In this document: positions 46,159 through 57,462 of the stretch, one piece after another
Numbering within the stretch: position 1 is the first letter of the stretch
Layout: each line of letters starts with the position of its first letter
NCBI GenBank assembly: GCA_021307315.1
Contig: JAJSPD010000005.1
Location: forward strand, 868,001-932,000
DNA from: Bisporella sp. PMI_857
Lineage: Eukaryota; Ascomycota; Leotiomycetes; Helotiales; Helotiaceae
Reading direction: 5' to 3'
Length of the DNA: 64,000 nt
Notes under the pieces: model-generated
Databases searched by the model: none
Seen by the model: only the letters and a program-made list of their open reading frames with translations
Told to the model about the DNA's origin: nothing
Program-made: the position numbers and the translations under genes

Positions 46159-49100
46159 TCAATTTTCGGTGGGCGTATAAAAAGTTGTACAGCATATTTT
46201 GGAGGACCTGGAGTTCGAGGATATTGGGAAATGGACATCGGATGGTGTTAACGGAGTACCTGTGATAATAGCATAACACCTACAAACACCGACTGCCTCT
46301 CTTTCCGTGATCGCCTAGATTTTGTATTTTCAGCTTGCTTCCGCAGGGCCTCGAGCAGTGGTAAATTAGGTCATTAAATTATTGCGCAGTGAAGGACCAG
46401 CATATACTTTTCCTTCCCCAAATAGCATTGTGTATATTTGTGTTTCCTTTGGTGTTTCGTGGTAGCGTCCAGCTGCTTGTTACATTCTTCGCGAGTGCTC
46501 TGACTGCACCAGCATTCTTCCTCAAGACATAGTATCTGACTTCTTGATGACGTCGCTCTTCTGTCCCAACACCTCGGATCCCGTATTTGTTCCAAAGGCT
46601 GCCATCATTCACGTACGGCCACTTGAAAGGCGCGCGCCTCGATTGTCACTCGTCTGAAGAGTAGGCACTGCTAGTTTTTTTTTTTCAATCGCATTACTAT
46701 CGAGATCTGCGGCATGTGCATCTTCATGTGTATGCGGATTAGCTGTTGAAGTTAATGTCAGTGAAGCCGATTTTAGGCGATGTTGGTTTCTGAAACATAG
46801 CGTCACATTTTGCCTCATACGCTAGTACTCATCACATTTCGAATATCACGATACGGTCTTTGTTTTTCTCCTCAAGCATGTAAAGTTACATAGTTCATAT
46901 CTTACAATTGTTTCAATTGATTTTGCCATTTATTAATGTTTATATTAATATCTCATGATAAAAGAAGATATCCGGATATTAACCTTCAAGCCACAAATGA
47001 CCACGCAATAAATACACTTTGAAGGATCCATCTCTTATGCTAATGAGAAGCATCTCCTTGGAAGAAAAGCTTCTCCTGAAAGATAGTTACATCTTGCCTC
47101 CCTTCAGCGCCAATACTTTTTACTACGTTCTGTACAGTCTTGTGAGAGTACCGTATTTTGCGCCTGATGCCGGAAGCGAAATTAAGAGCCTCTCGATCAC
47201 GAAAGTTGGTATGAATTTGGCCAGTGGTTCAGATAGGTTGTCGATGAAGCCGTGAGCGGTAAAATTGCAGCAAGAAATCGAGGCATCATTGTCAGGTTTT
47301 GGAAGTATAAACGGGCTATTTCTGTACCAGAGATGCTCCGCCAAGAGCAGGAAGAAAGGGCCAAGGGAAGTCAGAGACGAAGTCGTCCAAGTTCTAAATA
47401 GGTACAAAGATTCAATCGAGCGAAACGTTCCTTGTGTGTTCAGTACGAGCCACATTCACTCGAAATTAATGCGCTCGTCACAGAACCATTCAAGCAAGTC
47501 TAGACAGAACGGCAGGCATTGTATCCTCGATGGCAAAGGAATGCACTGAATAGGGGTCTGCAGAAGATCTTCCCATTTCTATTCTCCAAGGAAACTCGCA
47601 TTCAGGACCCCGCTGTGGACGCGTTACCCTAGGCTTCAGGAAGTTGAATGTAAACACTGCTGAGTAGGACGGTGTCCAACAAATATATTGCAATTACTGT
47701 TATTTGCGTTCAAGAGTATTGCCAAAACGTCTTGCTGGTGATATTTAGCGAGCGAGCGTATGTTCATGTCCATGTTCATATTGAGTGCTTACCTGCGGTT
47801 GGTAAGTATATCGACCCCGAAGTTGCGGGGGGGTTAGGAGCCAGCCAAGAAGGATATACTCAAATGTAGCCGTTCAAGGGATGCTGATATCTATGTATAC
47901 AATTCTGGCTGCATCCTGGCTGTTTTTTTTTCCTTTTTTTTTTTCCTTGATGTGGCCATTGCTCCAACCGAGCTTTGCAATGTACATTACACTGCAGCCA
48001 TAAATAAACTAAACAGCCGGAAGTGCGGGTTTTCATAGACGAGGCTACTACCGGCCTGCAAGGCTGTGAATGCAAATTATCGTGAGTAACTGTATTGTGC
48101 CTTGCAAGTACGGCAGAACAAGGGTGGTGGCTGGGGTCAAATCTATTTATAAATTGAGCCGCGCAGGGATTCAGCGGATCACCAACCAACCGATCGATTC
48201 TACAGCAGATGTAACCACCACAGCGCTCCACCTTAAAAGCTACGTCGTCTGTACAGTATATACAGGCTTCTCCCTTGCCTAGTCGTCTGCTGTCATCCCG
48301 CCAAACGAACTGCTATTCCCAGCAAGTTCGATCTGGATAGAAGAGATCCCGTTCGCCGCCACCTACTGTCTACGCGTAAGCCACAGGCTAAGCTTAGCGG
48401 AAGCTGCATACTCCCGAAATTTGACGCTGCAGCATAAACCTTGACCGCGTTTGTAGCCGCCAATGGTAGGTTAATTGGCAGCGGGGATATGCGTAAGAAC
48501 ATCCTTCAATGGCCTGGTCGATAAGCGCAGACCAGCTGGATGCTGACGATGTGTCTTATCCACCTGCGTTTCTGTCTTCCTTCGATGTCTTCATTTGTCG
48601 ATAGTGTCGCCCAGGAGCGCTTAAGTGTGGCTGTCTATTCATGGAGTCGTCTCCGCTCCAATAGGCCCTGTACACTATACATCGTGACGTACAGATCGGA
48701 TCCCGGGTCTTTGTTTATTGTATCCACCTATTTTGAGACTTGTTTCTGGCCGGCTTGAAACATTTCTGGAAGGTCATCCTTTTGTCCCACATGATTTCCC
48801 TAGGCTAAACTGTCAGATGTACTATTCATGTCTTGTGCGGCTTATACTTAGTACCCACCAGTTGTAGGGTCATTGGTATTTTGATTGATATTATTGCTTT
48901 TAGATGTTGGCTGTGCCGAAATAGCTTTCGGTGAGGGATGTCCTTGATATGGGATGTATATTTTTGTTTACTTCCATTCACTTCCTAGAGACATCAGTCT
49001 ACTTAAGAGGTGAATAGTTCATCATTATCACACATTCTCCTCATCAGTTTCTTTACAACATTCACTCTAGTCTTAATCACTTCAGCATTTCTTCAATCTT

Positions 49101-49177
49101 CTGTACTATCATCAACCACATTCGTTGCTTTGCATCAGCAATTTCTCATACCGCAACACTTCAAACCAAATATAATC
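46159..49177. other. 3 kb without a confident gene
   Basis: Plus-strand fragments at 47019-47255 and 47265-47549 (QQEIEASLSGFGSINGLF, then REVRDEVVQVLNRYKDSIE) look partly coding but could not be joined or identified. A T-rich run (long T tracts broken by CC) lies near 47922-47946. The last few hundred bases presumably include the promoter and 5' UTR of the peptide-precursor gene. Confidence 0.4.
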
Positions 49178-49903
49178 ATGCGTTTCTCATCAGCAGTCGT
49201 CTTTTCCGCATCTCTCGCTGCCTTTCTACCAACCACTCTATCCGCTCCCCTCCCAGCATTTGTGGGACAGGTAGCCGATATCCTCACAGCTCGTGTTCCC
49301 GGACTCAATTCAAAGCCTTGCTATGGCAGAGCCGGAACAGGCTGCGGAATTCACAAGCGAGAGGAAGAACTCGTTGCCCGCGAAGCAGCTCCAGCTCCTG
49401 CTCCTGGACTCAATTCTAAGCCTTGCTATGGGAAATCCGGAACCGGTTGTGGTATTCACAAGCGCGACGAAGAGGAGATTGTTACCCGTGAGGCATCTCC
49501 GGAACCAGAGCCCGAAGCAGGTCTCAATTCCAAACCCTGTTATGGCAAAACCGGCACTGGCTGTGGCCTTCAGAAGCGAGAGGACGAGATTACCACTCGT
49601 GAAGCTTCCCCAGAGCCAGCTCCAGGTCTGAACTCAAAGCCTTGCTATGGCAAAGCCGGCACGGGTTGTGGTCTCTCCACGCGTGAGGAGATCGCCACTC
49701 GTGAAGCCTCCCCAGAGCCGGCACCAGCACCAGAAGCAGAAGCAGGTCTGAACTCCAAACCCTGCTATGGTACTAGCGGCACCGGCTGTGGCCTTAACAA
49801 GCGCGAGGAGGCCGTCGCTCGCGAAGCTTCTCCAGAACCAGCGCCTGGCCTCAACTCAAAGCCCTGCTATGGCAAGGCCGGTACTGGATGCGGCCTTAAC
49901 TAA
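49178..49903 (+). CDS. secreted six-repeat peptide precursor, Kex2-type
   Basis: One frame of 241 residues begins with a signal peptide (MRFSSAVVFSASLAAFLPTTLSA). After a short pro-region come six copies of GLNSKPCYGxxGTGCGxx. Most are followed by Lys-Arg or a single Arg and then an acidic, Ala/Pro/Glu-rich spacer (for example REASPEPAP). Lys-Arg is the Kex2 cut site, and the x-Ala/x-Pro spacers are the kind trimmed by Ste13-type dipeptidyl peptidases. This is the layout of fungal alpha-pheromone precursors, and C-x-x-x-x-G-x-x-C resembles their C-x-x-x-G-x-x-C core with one extra residue. But the usual Trp beside Cys is absent. It could instead be another Kex2-processed peptide or a ribosomally made cyclic peptide. 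The two cysteines of each unit probably form a disulphide. Confidence 0.8.
   Translation: MRFSSAVVFSASLAAFLPTTLSAPLPAFVGQVADILTARVPGLNSKPCYGRAGTGCGIHKREEELVAREAAPAPAPGLNSKPCYGKSGTGCGIHKRDEEEIVTREASPEPEPEAGLNSKPCYGKTGTGCGLQKREDEITTREASPEPAPGLNSKPCYGKAGTGCGLSTREEIATREASPEPAPAPEAEAGLNSKPCYGTSGTGCGLNKREEAVAREASPEPAPGLNSKPCYGKAGTGCGLN
49301..49900 (+). repeat. six in-frame peptide repeats
   Basis: Repeat units start at 49301, 49406, 49520, 49625, 49745 and 49847. Each encodes GLNSKPCYG followed by two variable residues, then GTGCG. Spacing varies (105, 114, 105, 120 and 102 bases), all multiples of three, and the spacers vary in length. Synonymous positions differ between copies, so this is not a recent perfect duplication. 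Confidence 0.93.
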
Positions 49904-50464
49904 ATTCATCTCATGCATCGCTCACATTGGCGGGCGCCATTGAGCCGACCACGATTCACGAAGGACACGACAAACATCCCCCATCAATTTCTCTAAAAGT
50001 TTTGGCGCCAAAGCATTTCATGTACTATATTAACTTCTTGCACCACGAGCTGGTTTTATTGGGGGGGCTGAGCAGTATGATACTGCATTTTTGTAACGAC
50101 ATGGCATGGCATAGTATGGGTTGGACTTTAGCGATAGCATTAGGAAGGATACATGGGAAGCATAGCGGGCATTGGACTTTGGGCTTTGGGAAAGAGGATT
50201 AAGCGTGGCATTACGGCATTTTGGCAAATTTTTAATGATAAATGTATCTGGTTTTCTGAGTCTGAGAATGTTCTCTGTAATATAAATCATACACCACCAA
50301 GCCCAACTTGTTTGTGCCATCTGGCTTCTTTCCATATGCAACCGTGGTTTCATCTCATGTCCAACTTATTCGTTTCGCTTGCAACAATTAGGTTGGCAGA
50401 TAAATTCCAAGACCATGCTACGCTCCTCTTCACAACGGAACGTGCCCAGCTTTGACAATCATGC
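49904..50464. other. 3' flank of peptide precursor, no gene
   Basis: This is probably 3' UTR and spacer between convergent genes. The ORF 49927-50202 follows the stop directly and shows no coding character. Confidence 0.45.
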
Positions 50465-51073
50465 TCAGGCTCGTTTCCTCTCTCCAACGTTTCCCATCTG
50501 TCCCCCGATTCCTCCCATAGACCAACCCCGATTAGAACCGCTATCATCGTCATCGAAAAGGTCTCTAGGAAGTAGTGTCTCCGGTCCTTGCCCGCCTCTA
50601 AGAAAATATATATCGTCATCCTCATCGAGACCTCTGGGAAGGAGATCCTCGGGCCTAGGATCATTCCGTTCATCGATGCGGTCCGCGGTTCCACTTCTTA
50701 TATGAGCACCAGTGAGGAAGCCGTATGTGCTGCCGCCTCCTCCGGAATTCAAAAAGTGGACAGATGCAGCTGTGGTTCCTACGCCATTCGGTTGTCCGTG
50801 GGTTCTCGATTCAACAGACGATTCTCCCGCATTCCCGGATGAATTGGAACTGCTGTGCGTTTGGCGAAGCGAAGTAAGATGTGAGTTTAACATCAGGACC
50901 TGTCCAGCAGCACCCTGCCTTTTTATAGTACTCTGATCAAGTCCTCCAAAAGCATCGTCGGAAGGGGCCGTATGTGCATATTGAGGGTTAGGGTTAGCAG
51001 TCCCAGCTCCCATCGCAGCTCCCCGCCTGGTTCTTGAGCCAGGTCTTTGTCTTTTCATTTGTTTGCTGCTCAT
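50465..51073 (-). CDS. hypothetical low-complexity protein
   Basis: A single frame of 202 residues starts with a basic N-terminus (MSSKQMKRQRPGSRTRRG). It is rich in Gly, Ser and Asn, and near the C-terminus has two similar units, RPEDLLPRGLDEDDD and GPETLLPRDLFDDDD. The repeated LLPR-x-L-acidic unit argues for real coding. No family is recognised; it is likely disordered. Within it the plus strand has two TTAGGG-like units at about 50985-50998, read as NPNP. Confidence 0.45.
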   Translation of the reverse strand: MSSKQMKRQRPGSRTRRGAAMGAGTANPNPQYAHTAPSDDAFGGLDQSTIKRQGAAGQVLMLNSHLTSLRQTHSSSNSSGNAGESSVESRTHGQPNGVGTTAASVHFLNSGGGGSTYGFLTGAHIRSGTADRIDERNDPRPEDLLPRGLDEDDDIYFLRGGQGPETLLPRDLFDDDDSGSNRGWSMGGIGGQMGNVGERKRA

Positions 51074-51766
51074 ATCTTGGCGGAAGTTTTGCGTTTTGAG
51101 TACAATCGCGGGTATGGACGTAGAGAATACACGCGAGTAACTTCTGCAATTTTATGAAAAAATGACTCGGGATGAGATGAATCAGATTCTCAAATGAGAG
51201 TCAGATATGCACCTACGAAATTGTGAATCTAAACCCGTCTTTCTACAGAAAATTTAGACTGGGTCGAGTTTGTTTTTACTCTCGTATAAGTTTTCTTGCT
51301 TCCCATTCTGAACTTGGGGTGCATGAACAAACTTGTGCTGTGTGTTTGACGAAAGATCATGTCGTATGATTCTGCTTTTGCAAAGCAATGTATATGTTGG
51401 GTATCTGAGGTAAGAGCTGCCAGCGCGTCTCAGTCCTAGATGGCTCGCCCCCTCGCATTATAGCTTAACCTCAGCGTATTTTCACTCATCCATTCTATAT
51501 CATCATCTACGCCTCCCGGACATGCTTTGATGATTTTGTCAGGCTTAATTTTTTCGAAACCTCTGTAACCATGAGAGCCACATTCATTCATTCGTATCAC
51601 TTATATAGTTCTCTCAAAGGGCTAATTTTTCCTGAGGTATAGAGACCTAGCCAGCATGCAACGAGGCGACGATGGATTTTATTGTTGTGTTTAGAATTTA
51701 TTAACAGATCGGCAAGTTCTCTCGCATTTATATAAGCCGTACTTGAACGTCAACGTATTGCTTCAA
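51074..51766. other. intergenic, no gene seen
   Basis: About 690 bases lie upstream of the low-complexity gene. There is no supported feature. Confidence 0.45.
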
Positions 51767-52194
51767 CTACTTTTTACTCTTCCCATCCTCAAGTATTAGC
51801 GCACAAAAGTGGCTCAAAAGCTCAAGTACCATAGCCATATCCCATTCTAGCCTATATTTGTGCTCTGATTCTCGTAGCCTTTCCATAATGCCCTGGTTGT
51901 GGGTTGGCCCATTCTCTAAACAATTCCTCGCCCACACAGCTTGAAGAACCAGTAGAATTTCCCTAAAGAAAGTCTTGTATTGGTGAAATGCTGGAGGGCC
52001 TGCGGTTTGATGGATATGATATCCCAATGTGTGGCCGCCCTAACGTATCTCTATATCCACCAATTGTATTATCGAGGTCATATCTAATATTTCTTGGATA
52101 CTGATTCCACCTATACTGACGCCTTTGAGAGGATCCGAGGTCCTGATGTCGGGCCCAAGAATGCATGTTGTCTGAAGTTTGCTTGTAAGATTTT
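51767..52194 (-). CDS. hypothetical protein, 3' exons only
   Basis: Two exons (52045-52194 and 51767-51999) join across a 45-base intron to read LQTTCILGPDIRTSDPLKG, IGGISIQEILDMTSIIQLV and then AFHQYKTFFREILLVLQAVW to a Lys-rich stop. The amphipathic pattern suggests a helical domain. Upstream coding-like pieces (52228-52419 with FVTVQFLHMKIRILDTDTACRM, and 52666-52968 from a possible ATG at 52968) may belong to the same gene, but the splice into 52194 would need an intron of only 34 bases. The 5' part is therefore unresolved or broken. No family recognised. Confidence 0.35.
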
Positions 52195-53742
52195 CTGACA
52201 ATTATGTTTTAAGTGTTGTAAATATTACTAGTTCAGCTCCATTCGGGAAGCCATTGTGTATTTATGAGAAGATCCAGGCAAGATGAACCGAGAGTCGTCT
52301 TTTAGAACAATTGGTTTGGAACAATGATTATACAACATTCTACAAGCGGTGTCGGTGTCCAAAATGCGAATCTTCATATGAAGAAATTGGACAGTCACAA
52401 AACGGCCGTGGCTTTTCAAGCTACCTCATACCTTTCCTCTTACCTTCTACATAGTATCTAGACTTGGAGGAGACTATGTACATAACTTTCAATTCTATTT
52501 ACGCCATGATTATATAGGCGGATATATTTCTTGAAATCTAGCCATGAAAGCTTGTTATCTTACCGAATTATGTATTCCATCCTATCCCCTAGCCACGCTT
52601 CGCCATAAGTAACAGCTTGCCAGCTGCCAAGTATCCTAAAACGAACTAGCCTAGGGTTAAGAGCTCTAGGAGATTAAAGTCCATGACCTGAGCTTGTGCC
52701 ATAGTTGTAACTGCTCTGCCGCATTCCGTATCCATTCGATAAGGCCATGCGTCTTTGACATCGTGTTTGCGGCGCTTCGATAATGCAGTGGATCATCCCC
52801 CCCGCACTGCCCACTGACTCTTGAGAGCTTCAGACATGGGTTCCTAGAACGAACGAAGTTTCGAGAGGGTGAAAGGTTCATAGAATGAGCGTTATAGTCA
52901 ATTTCGTACTGCGGGAAGCCCAATCCCTGGATTCCGCTCCGCGCTTCTGCAAATCGGCGATCAAACATAATATTCCTGCCATAGTCCTTCCATGAGAATG
53001 CTATAGTGTTTGTTTTTGGGCAAGTGGTATGCGAAAGGTGTATGAGAAGTAATGCTTAGTTTTTCGACGTTTCCAAGAGTAATTAGGAAAGCTGTATATT
53101 TAACGGGTATCTAAAGGCAGGTAGACTCAGAGGTAGTAGGTTCTTCGAAGGTTTTTTACGGGTTACTGTATACATGATTTTGAAGAGAGATCATTCAACT
53201 ACTGCCATGATTGCATAGATGGGAGAGGGATATTTGAATCATAAAGATTCTTATCACTTTGAGTCCACTGAGTGCAGTGATTATGGTCAGAATGTAGCTT
53301 AAAATGCAAGATCTGAGTCTATAAAGACACACATGACCTTGAACTACAATATCGACTTTAAAAGCTTCCTAGATTAAAATATGATACAAAAATTAGGCAG
53401 TCTTTCCTTTACGGATGCGAACGATAAGGGGCTAAGATAAATCGATTCAGTTTTTTATCTCAATATTCACTTTCTAGCCTCACAACTGAAGATTGATACT
53501 CTAATTCTGAAATATTATGCAACCCCTTTTATGTGTCTTGATAACAGTCTCTGGAAAACACACTGCCAACATTTAAGCGAGACAATAGGGGCGGGCCCTT
53601 CTAGAGAACCCCGCACTAGGCTTGATCTATTCTAGCACAAATGCCTCAATCCCGATGAAAGCCGAAAAAAAAGATTCAAAATTTGGTCATCCCAAGAATG
53701 ATATACATGCGTATCGTGCGACTGTAACAACGGCATGTCACA
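52195..53742. other. unresolved 5' exons and PABA synthase upstream region
   Basis: The first 770 bases may hold upstream exons of the preceding hypothetical gene. From about 52980 to 53742 the sequence is AT-rich and non-coding and should include the promoter of the PABA synthase gene. Confidence 0.4.
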
Positions 53743-56238
53743 ATGCCAGCCCAGAAACCCCAAATCCTCTTTATCGACGCCTATGACAGCTTCTCAAATA
53801 ATATAATCTCACTCCTGGAGACGGAACTCCATGTTTCCGTCCGAACAATAAAAATTGACAACCCTGCCCTCAATTCCGATGCGGCACTGCATGCTGAGTT
53901 AAGACACTATGCGGCTGTTGTTTGTGGCCCCGGGCCAGGTCATCCAAAAATTGAGAAGGATGTAGGCGTCATGAGGAGGATATGGAGGTTGGGTGAGGAA
54001 CAGATTTTACCCGTCCTGGGTATATGCTTGGGGTTCCAAAGTCTGTGTCTGGAATATGGTGTAGCAGTTGTGAGGTTGAAAGGACCGCAACATGGCATGA
54101 TAAGGAGGGTTATACATGCTGGAGAGGCTGGTACAGAGTCTGACCACGAAGGCGATATCTTTGCTGGGGTTGGCGAAGTGAAAGCAACGCTATACCAAAG
54201 TCTGTGTGTAGATGTAGGCCAAGAGTATGTGGTTCAAGAAGATTGGCAGAAGTCAAGATGGAGAGCGCCTCTGAAGTTCCCAGAATTGCTGCCCCTGGCT
54301 TGGGTTGAAAGCGCAGGCGCAGACAACAATTCTGGCGTCATGGATGAGCGAGTTCTGGTTGCTGTTAGGCACAAAAACAAGCCATTTTGGGCGTTGCAGT
54401 ACCATCCAGAATCAATATGCACAAATATTGAGAGCACAAAAGTGATCAAGAATTGGTTCACACGGGCGCGGGCATGGAATCAAGCCTTTCGCACAACTTC
54501 GGTTGATCCTGCCAGCCCCGTTCGTGCAGAAGTCACCATCCAAGAGAGTTTACTGATGCAATTCGGAAGAATTTCAAAACCCCTAGTCGGTCTCCCGGAG
54601 CCTCCTTCAAAATTCGAATATCATTGCCGGACAATCAAGTTAGCGAATTATCTCTCGGTGCCAGAGATAGTGGGTTCTATATGCCATATGCAGGAAGATC
54701 AGATCATTTTGGAATCTTCTAATGCCCATGAGACATCACCAGATGTTCGGGGTAGATATAGTATTATTGGTCTTGATGTTGAGGATGCAATGAAATTTGA
54801 ATATAAGGTTGGCTCAAAATTCATAAGTTGTACCATGCCAACTCAGAATCGTTCTCATATAATTGCTAATGAGGGTGCCTGGCCACAACTCGCAAATTTC
54901 TTGGACAAAAGGCGAATTGCTGAGGGCAATCCTGAGTCACCATTTTGGGGCGGCTTTATGGGCTACGCGACATATGAGCTGGGGCTAGAAGGAATTGACA
55001 TCGAGTCGAAAGTAAGAGGGGACGACACCTCGTGTCGTCCAGATTTATGTTTTGCTTGGATCACAAGGAGCTTAGTGATTGATCATGCAAAAGGCTTGAT
55101 TTATCTTCAAGATATATCAGATGTGGGGGCAGATCCGCAATGGATGGAGGTTGTTGCGAACAAACTAAAGAAGCTTTCTCAGCCAGAGACATTCTTTCCA
55201 AGCACATTTTTGAGTGCCAGCCATCCTCTATTGAGTTCAATATCAGCTAACTCATCAACCACATCCCTTTCAACACACTCCTCTCAAGCTCCAGTCGATT
55301 CGTCCCGCAGCTCTATTTGTGTGCCTGATTCTTCAAAGTTCAAAGGAGAACCGGAAGCAAAGGTCACTCTTCCTTCCAACCTGGAATATGAAAGTAAGGT
55401 TTCGTCATGCCAATCTCATATCCGTGCTGGTGATTCCTACGAACTCTGCCTTACGGGAGAGACCCTTGTACATGTCCCAATGACAGATACGTGGTCTTTA
55501 TACCAGACGCTGCGATCTCGACAACCCGCACCATTTGCTTCATACCTTAAAATGGGCTCTGCTACACTGATCTCAGCTTCTCCCGAGCGCTTTTTGAAGT
55601 ATGATGCAGACGGAAGATGCGAATTACGGCCGATGAAAGGGACTGTTCGGAAAACACCGCAAATCTCGACATTGGCTGACGCTATTCCTCTTCTTGATAT
55701 ACCTAAAGAAAAAGCAGAAAATCTGATGATAGTTGACCTAGTCAGACATGACCTGCACTCTGTTTGTGGAAGCGGTAATGTAGAAGTGCCAAGACTAATG
55801 GTTGTGGAGGAATATCGAAGCGTTTTCCAAATGATCTCTATCGTCGAGGGAAAAATACCACAGTCAAAGGAAAAAGACAAAGGCTATACAGGCCTGGACG
55901 TTTTGGCAGCTAGTCTGCCTCCTGGAAGCATGACTGGAGCACCCAAAAAGAGAAGTTGTGAAATTTTACAGGATATCGAGCAAAGGGAGAGAGGGATGTA
56001 CAGCGGAGTAGTTGGCTACATGGATGTTGGCGGTCGAGGAGACTGGAGTGTTACAATAAGATGCATGTTCAAATGGGATGACCAAGATGTGGTCACCGAA
56101 GGGGGAAATGGCGAGGGCGAGAGGATAGAAACCTGGCATATCGGAGCTGGCGGCGCAGTGACGGCGCTGAGTACACCTGTAGGCGAACGGGAAGAGATGA
56201 TAACGAAGCTGAACGGAACTGTTGGCGTTTTCAGGTAA
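53743..56238 (+). CDS. ABZ1: para-aminobenzoate (ADC) synthase, fused
   Basis: One frame of 831 residues makes 4-amino-4-deoxychorismate from chorismate and glutamine, the first step of the PABA branch of folate synthesis. The N-terminal class-I glutamine amidotransferase domain (about 1-250) has CGPGPGHP, the nucleophile Cys in LGICLGFQSLCLEYG near residue 96, and the catalytic His-Glu pair in QYHPES near 221. The C-terminal chorismate-binding domain has FWGGFMGYATYELGLEG, IRAGDSYELCLTGE, LISASPERFLKYD, the ELRPMKGTVRKTP signature, LMIVDLVRHDL and PPGSMTGAPKKRSCEIL. A Ser-rich linker lies near residue 500. It is the fungal fusion equivalent of bacterial PabA plus PabB (pabaA in Aspergillus). 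Confidence 0.95.
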   Translation: MPAQKPQILFIDAYDSFSNNIISLLETELHVSVRTIKIDNPALNSDAALHAELRHYAAVVCGPGPGHPKIEKDVGVMRRIWRLGEEQILPVLGICLGFQSLCLEYGVAVVRLKGPQHGMIRRVIHAGEAGTESDHEGDIFAGVGEVKATLYQSLCVDVGQEYVVQEDWQKSRWRAPLKFPELLPLAWVESAGADNNSGVMDERVLVAVRHKNKPFWALQYHPESICTNIESTKVIKNWFTRARAWNQAFRTTSVDPASPVRAEVTIQESLLMQFGRISKPLVGLPEPPSKFEYHCRTIKLANYLSVPEIVGSICHMQEDQIILESSNAHETSPDVRGRYSIIGLDVEDAMKFEYKVGSKFISCTMPTQNRSHIIANEGAWPQLANFLDKRRIAEGNPESPFWGGFMGYATYELGLEGIDIESKVRGDDTSCRPDLCFAWITRSLVIDHAKGLIYLQDISDVGADPQWMEVVANKLKKLSQPETFFPSTFLSASHPLLSSISANSSTTSLSTHSSQAPVDSSRSSICVPDSSKFKGEPEAKVTLPSNLEYESKVSSCQSHIRAGDSYELCLTGETLVHVPMTDTWSLYQTLRSRQPAPFASYLKMGSATLISASPERFLKYDADGRCELRPMKGTVRKTPQISTLADAIPLLDIPKEKAENLMIVDLVRHDLHSVCGSGNVEVPRLMVVEEYRSVFQMISIVEGKIPQSKEKDKGYTGLDVLAASLPPGSMTGAPKKRSCEILQDIEQRERGMYSGVVGYMDVGGRGDWSVTIRCMFKWDDQDVVTEGGNGEGERIETWHIGAGGAVTALSTPVGEREEMITKLNGTVGVFR

Positions 56239-56524
56239 AGATAGATGGGCTCACGTCCCCTGGTAACATTTGGATTGGAATGGGAATACTCAACGTATTG
56301 GAAAGAGGCGCTGGCGGATATACTTCTTACCTCAACGATACCCATGTATTTAGATGACATAGACTTTGCGATTGCTTAATATAAAACCTAGCCCAACCGT
56401 TGCCCGAGAATGCTTAATATGCTACAAATATACAATGTACCCATCTTTTCGACCTCCGCCTATCATTCCCATTTATTGGAGGAGCTCATATATCACCCAT
56501 TTCGCATAGCGAGCTCTATGATGG

Positions 56525-57038
56525 CTAAAACTCTTGCTCTTCCTGGAAGAACATTCCAAAGCTAATGATGGTGCCGTAGATTAAGAGACCACCAATGATG
56601 GACATGATCATAGCTGGGATCCTGATGATTTCGGAGTGCGCCAGGACAACCGGAAGGGCTGCGTGATATTAGTCTCATCCTTGAAACGAAGCCCCAGGCA
56701 CATTTATACTGCGCAATGGGGAAGCACCTACCGATTCCCATCAGAACCAAGAACCCAGTACAAAATCTCCCAAAATCTACGATCGCACTTCCGCTAGACT
56801 CGACAAAATCATCTGGGCTTGAGCATCTTCCGCAGATCCAGTTTGGCAGAGGTGCAAAAACAAAAGTTGCTACGACGAGAAGAGGAAGGTATTGCTTGAA
56901 CAGTGCGCAGGAGAGGATGACGAGGAGAAAGCCTATTGCTAGAACCTGTGCTGAGTTAGTTGCGGATCTCAGGGCGAAAGATAGAAACTTAGAACGTACA
57001 AATGATAGCGAGATTATTGTTTTGAGTCCCGCGGCCAT
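56525..57038 (-). CDS. VPS55: vacuolar protein sorting protein Vps55
   Basis: Three exons (57000-57038, 56732-56945 and 56525-56658) give 128 residues. There are four hydrophobic segments: ISLSFVLAIGFLLVILSCAL, YLPLLVVATFVFAPLPNW, FCTGFLVLMGIALPVVLA and MIMSIIGGLLIYGTII. The loop NWICGRCSSPDDFVESSGSA and the ending FGMFFQEEQEF are diagnostic of the Vps55/LEPROT family. In yeast it works with Vps68 in endosome-to-vacuole traffic. The first exon encodes only 13 residues. The gene diverges from PRE5 and converges on the PABA synthase gene. Confidence 0.95.
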
Positions 57039-57462
57039 ATTGATGATTATTAGGTTAAGATAACAGGCAGCTGGCGGGATAGAAATCGAGGCGAGAAGCT
57101 TGATTGGGATGCGCTTTCCCTCTGGGACCTTGAAACCGTGCGCAAAACTTTATCACTTGGACTTATGACCTTTGGCTGTTCTTGCTGTAGAAAATAGCTC
57201 GTTGACGGGAGGGGTTGTCGCGTGGTAGATATTAAAGTGTAGATTGAGCTGACGACGTTCTAGTGCCATTGGCAGAGCCTCATTGCTACCCCTGTCACCA
57301 CCGCTACGGCAACCTTAACTGGCAAACAGAGCTTCATCAGCGCGTCTGCCTCAACTTGGGAGTTGAAATCCATACCACCAATTTCTCACGACTTGACTTC
57401 TTCACTACGATCCCTCCCATCAATCTCACACTCTCGCACACAGAAGAAACAATACAGTCACA
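57039..57462. promoter_or_regulatory. shared promoter, VPS55 / PRE5
   Basis: These 424 bases lie between divergent start codons. A CCACCGCTACGGCAAC-type GC-rich patch is near 57298-57313. I see no clear copy of the yeast proteasome control element (GGTGGCAAA) on either strand. Confidence 0.5.

Noticed and set aside
49010..49177. In-frame N-terminal extension of the peptide precursor
   Set aside because: It has no ATG start; the ATG at 49178 is followed directly by a good signal peptide.
42208..49903. Idea of a ustiloxin-type ribosomal peptide cluster around the repeat precursor
   Set aside because: No UstYa-type (DUF3328) oxidase with HxxHC motifs or tyrosinase was found nearby; the small membrane proteins lack those motifs.
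49927..50202. 91-codon ORF after the peptide precursor stop
   Set aside because: Composition and lack of motifs fit 3' UTR, not a protein.
50985..50998. Two TTAGGG-like telomeric units
   Set aside because: Only two units, inside a plausible coding frame, far from any sign of a chromosome end.
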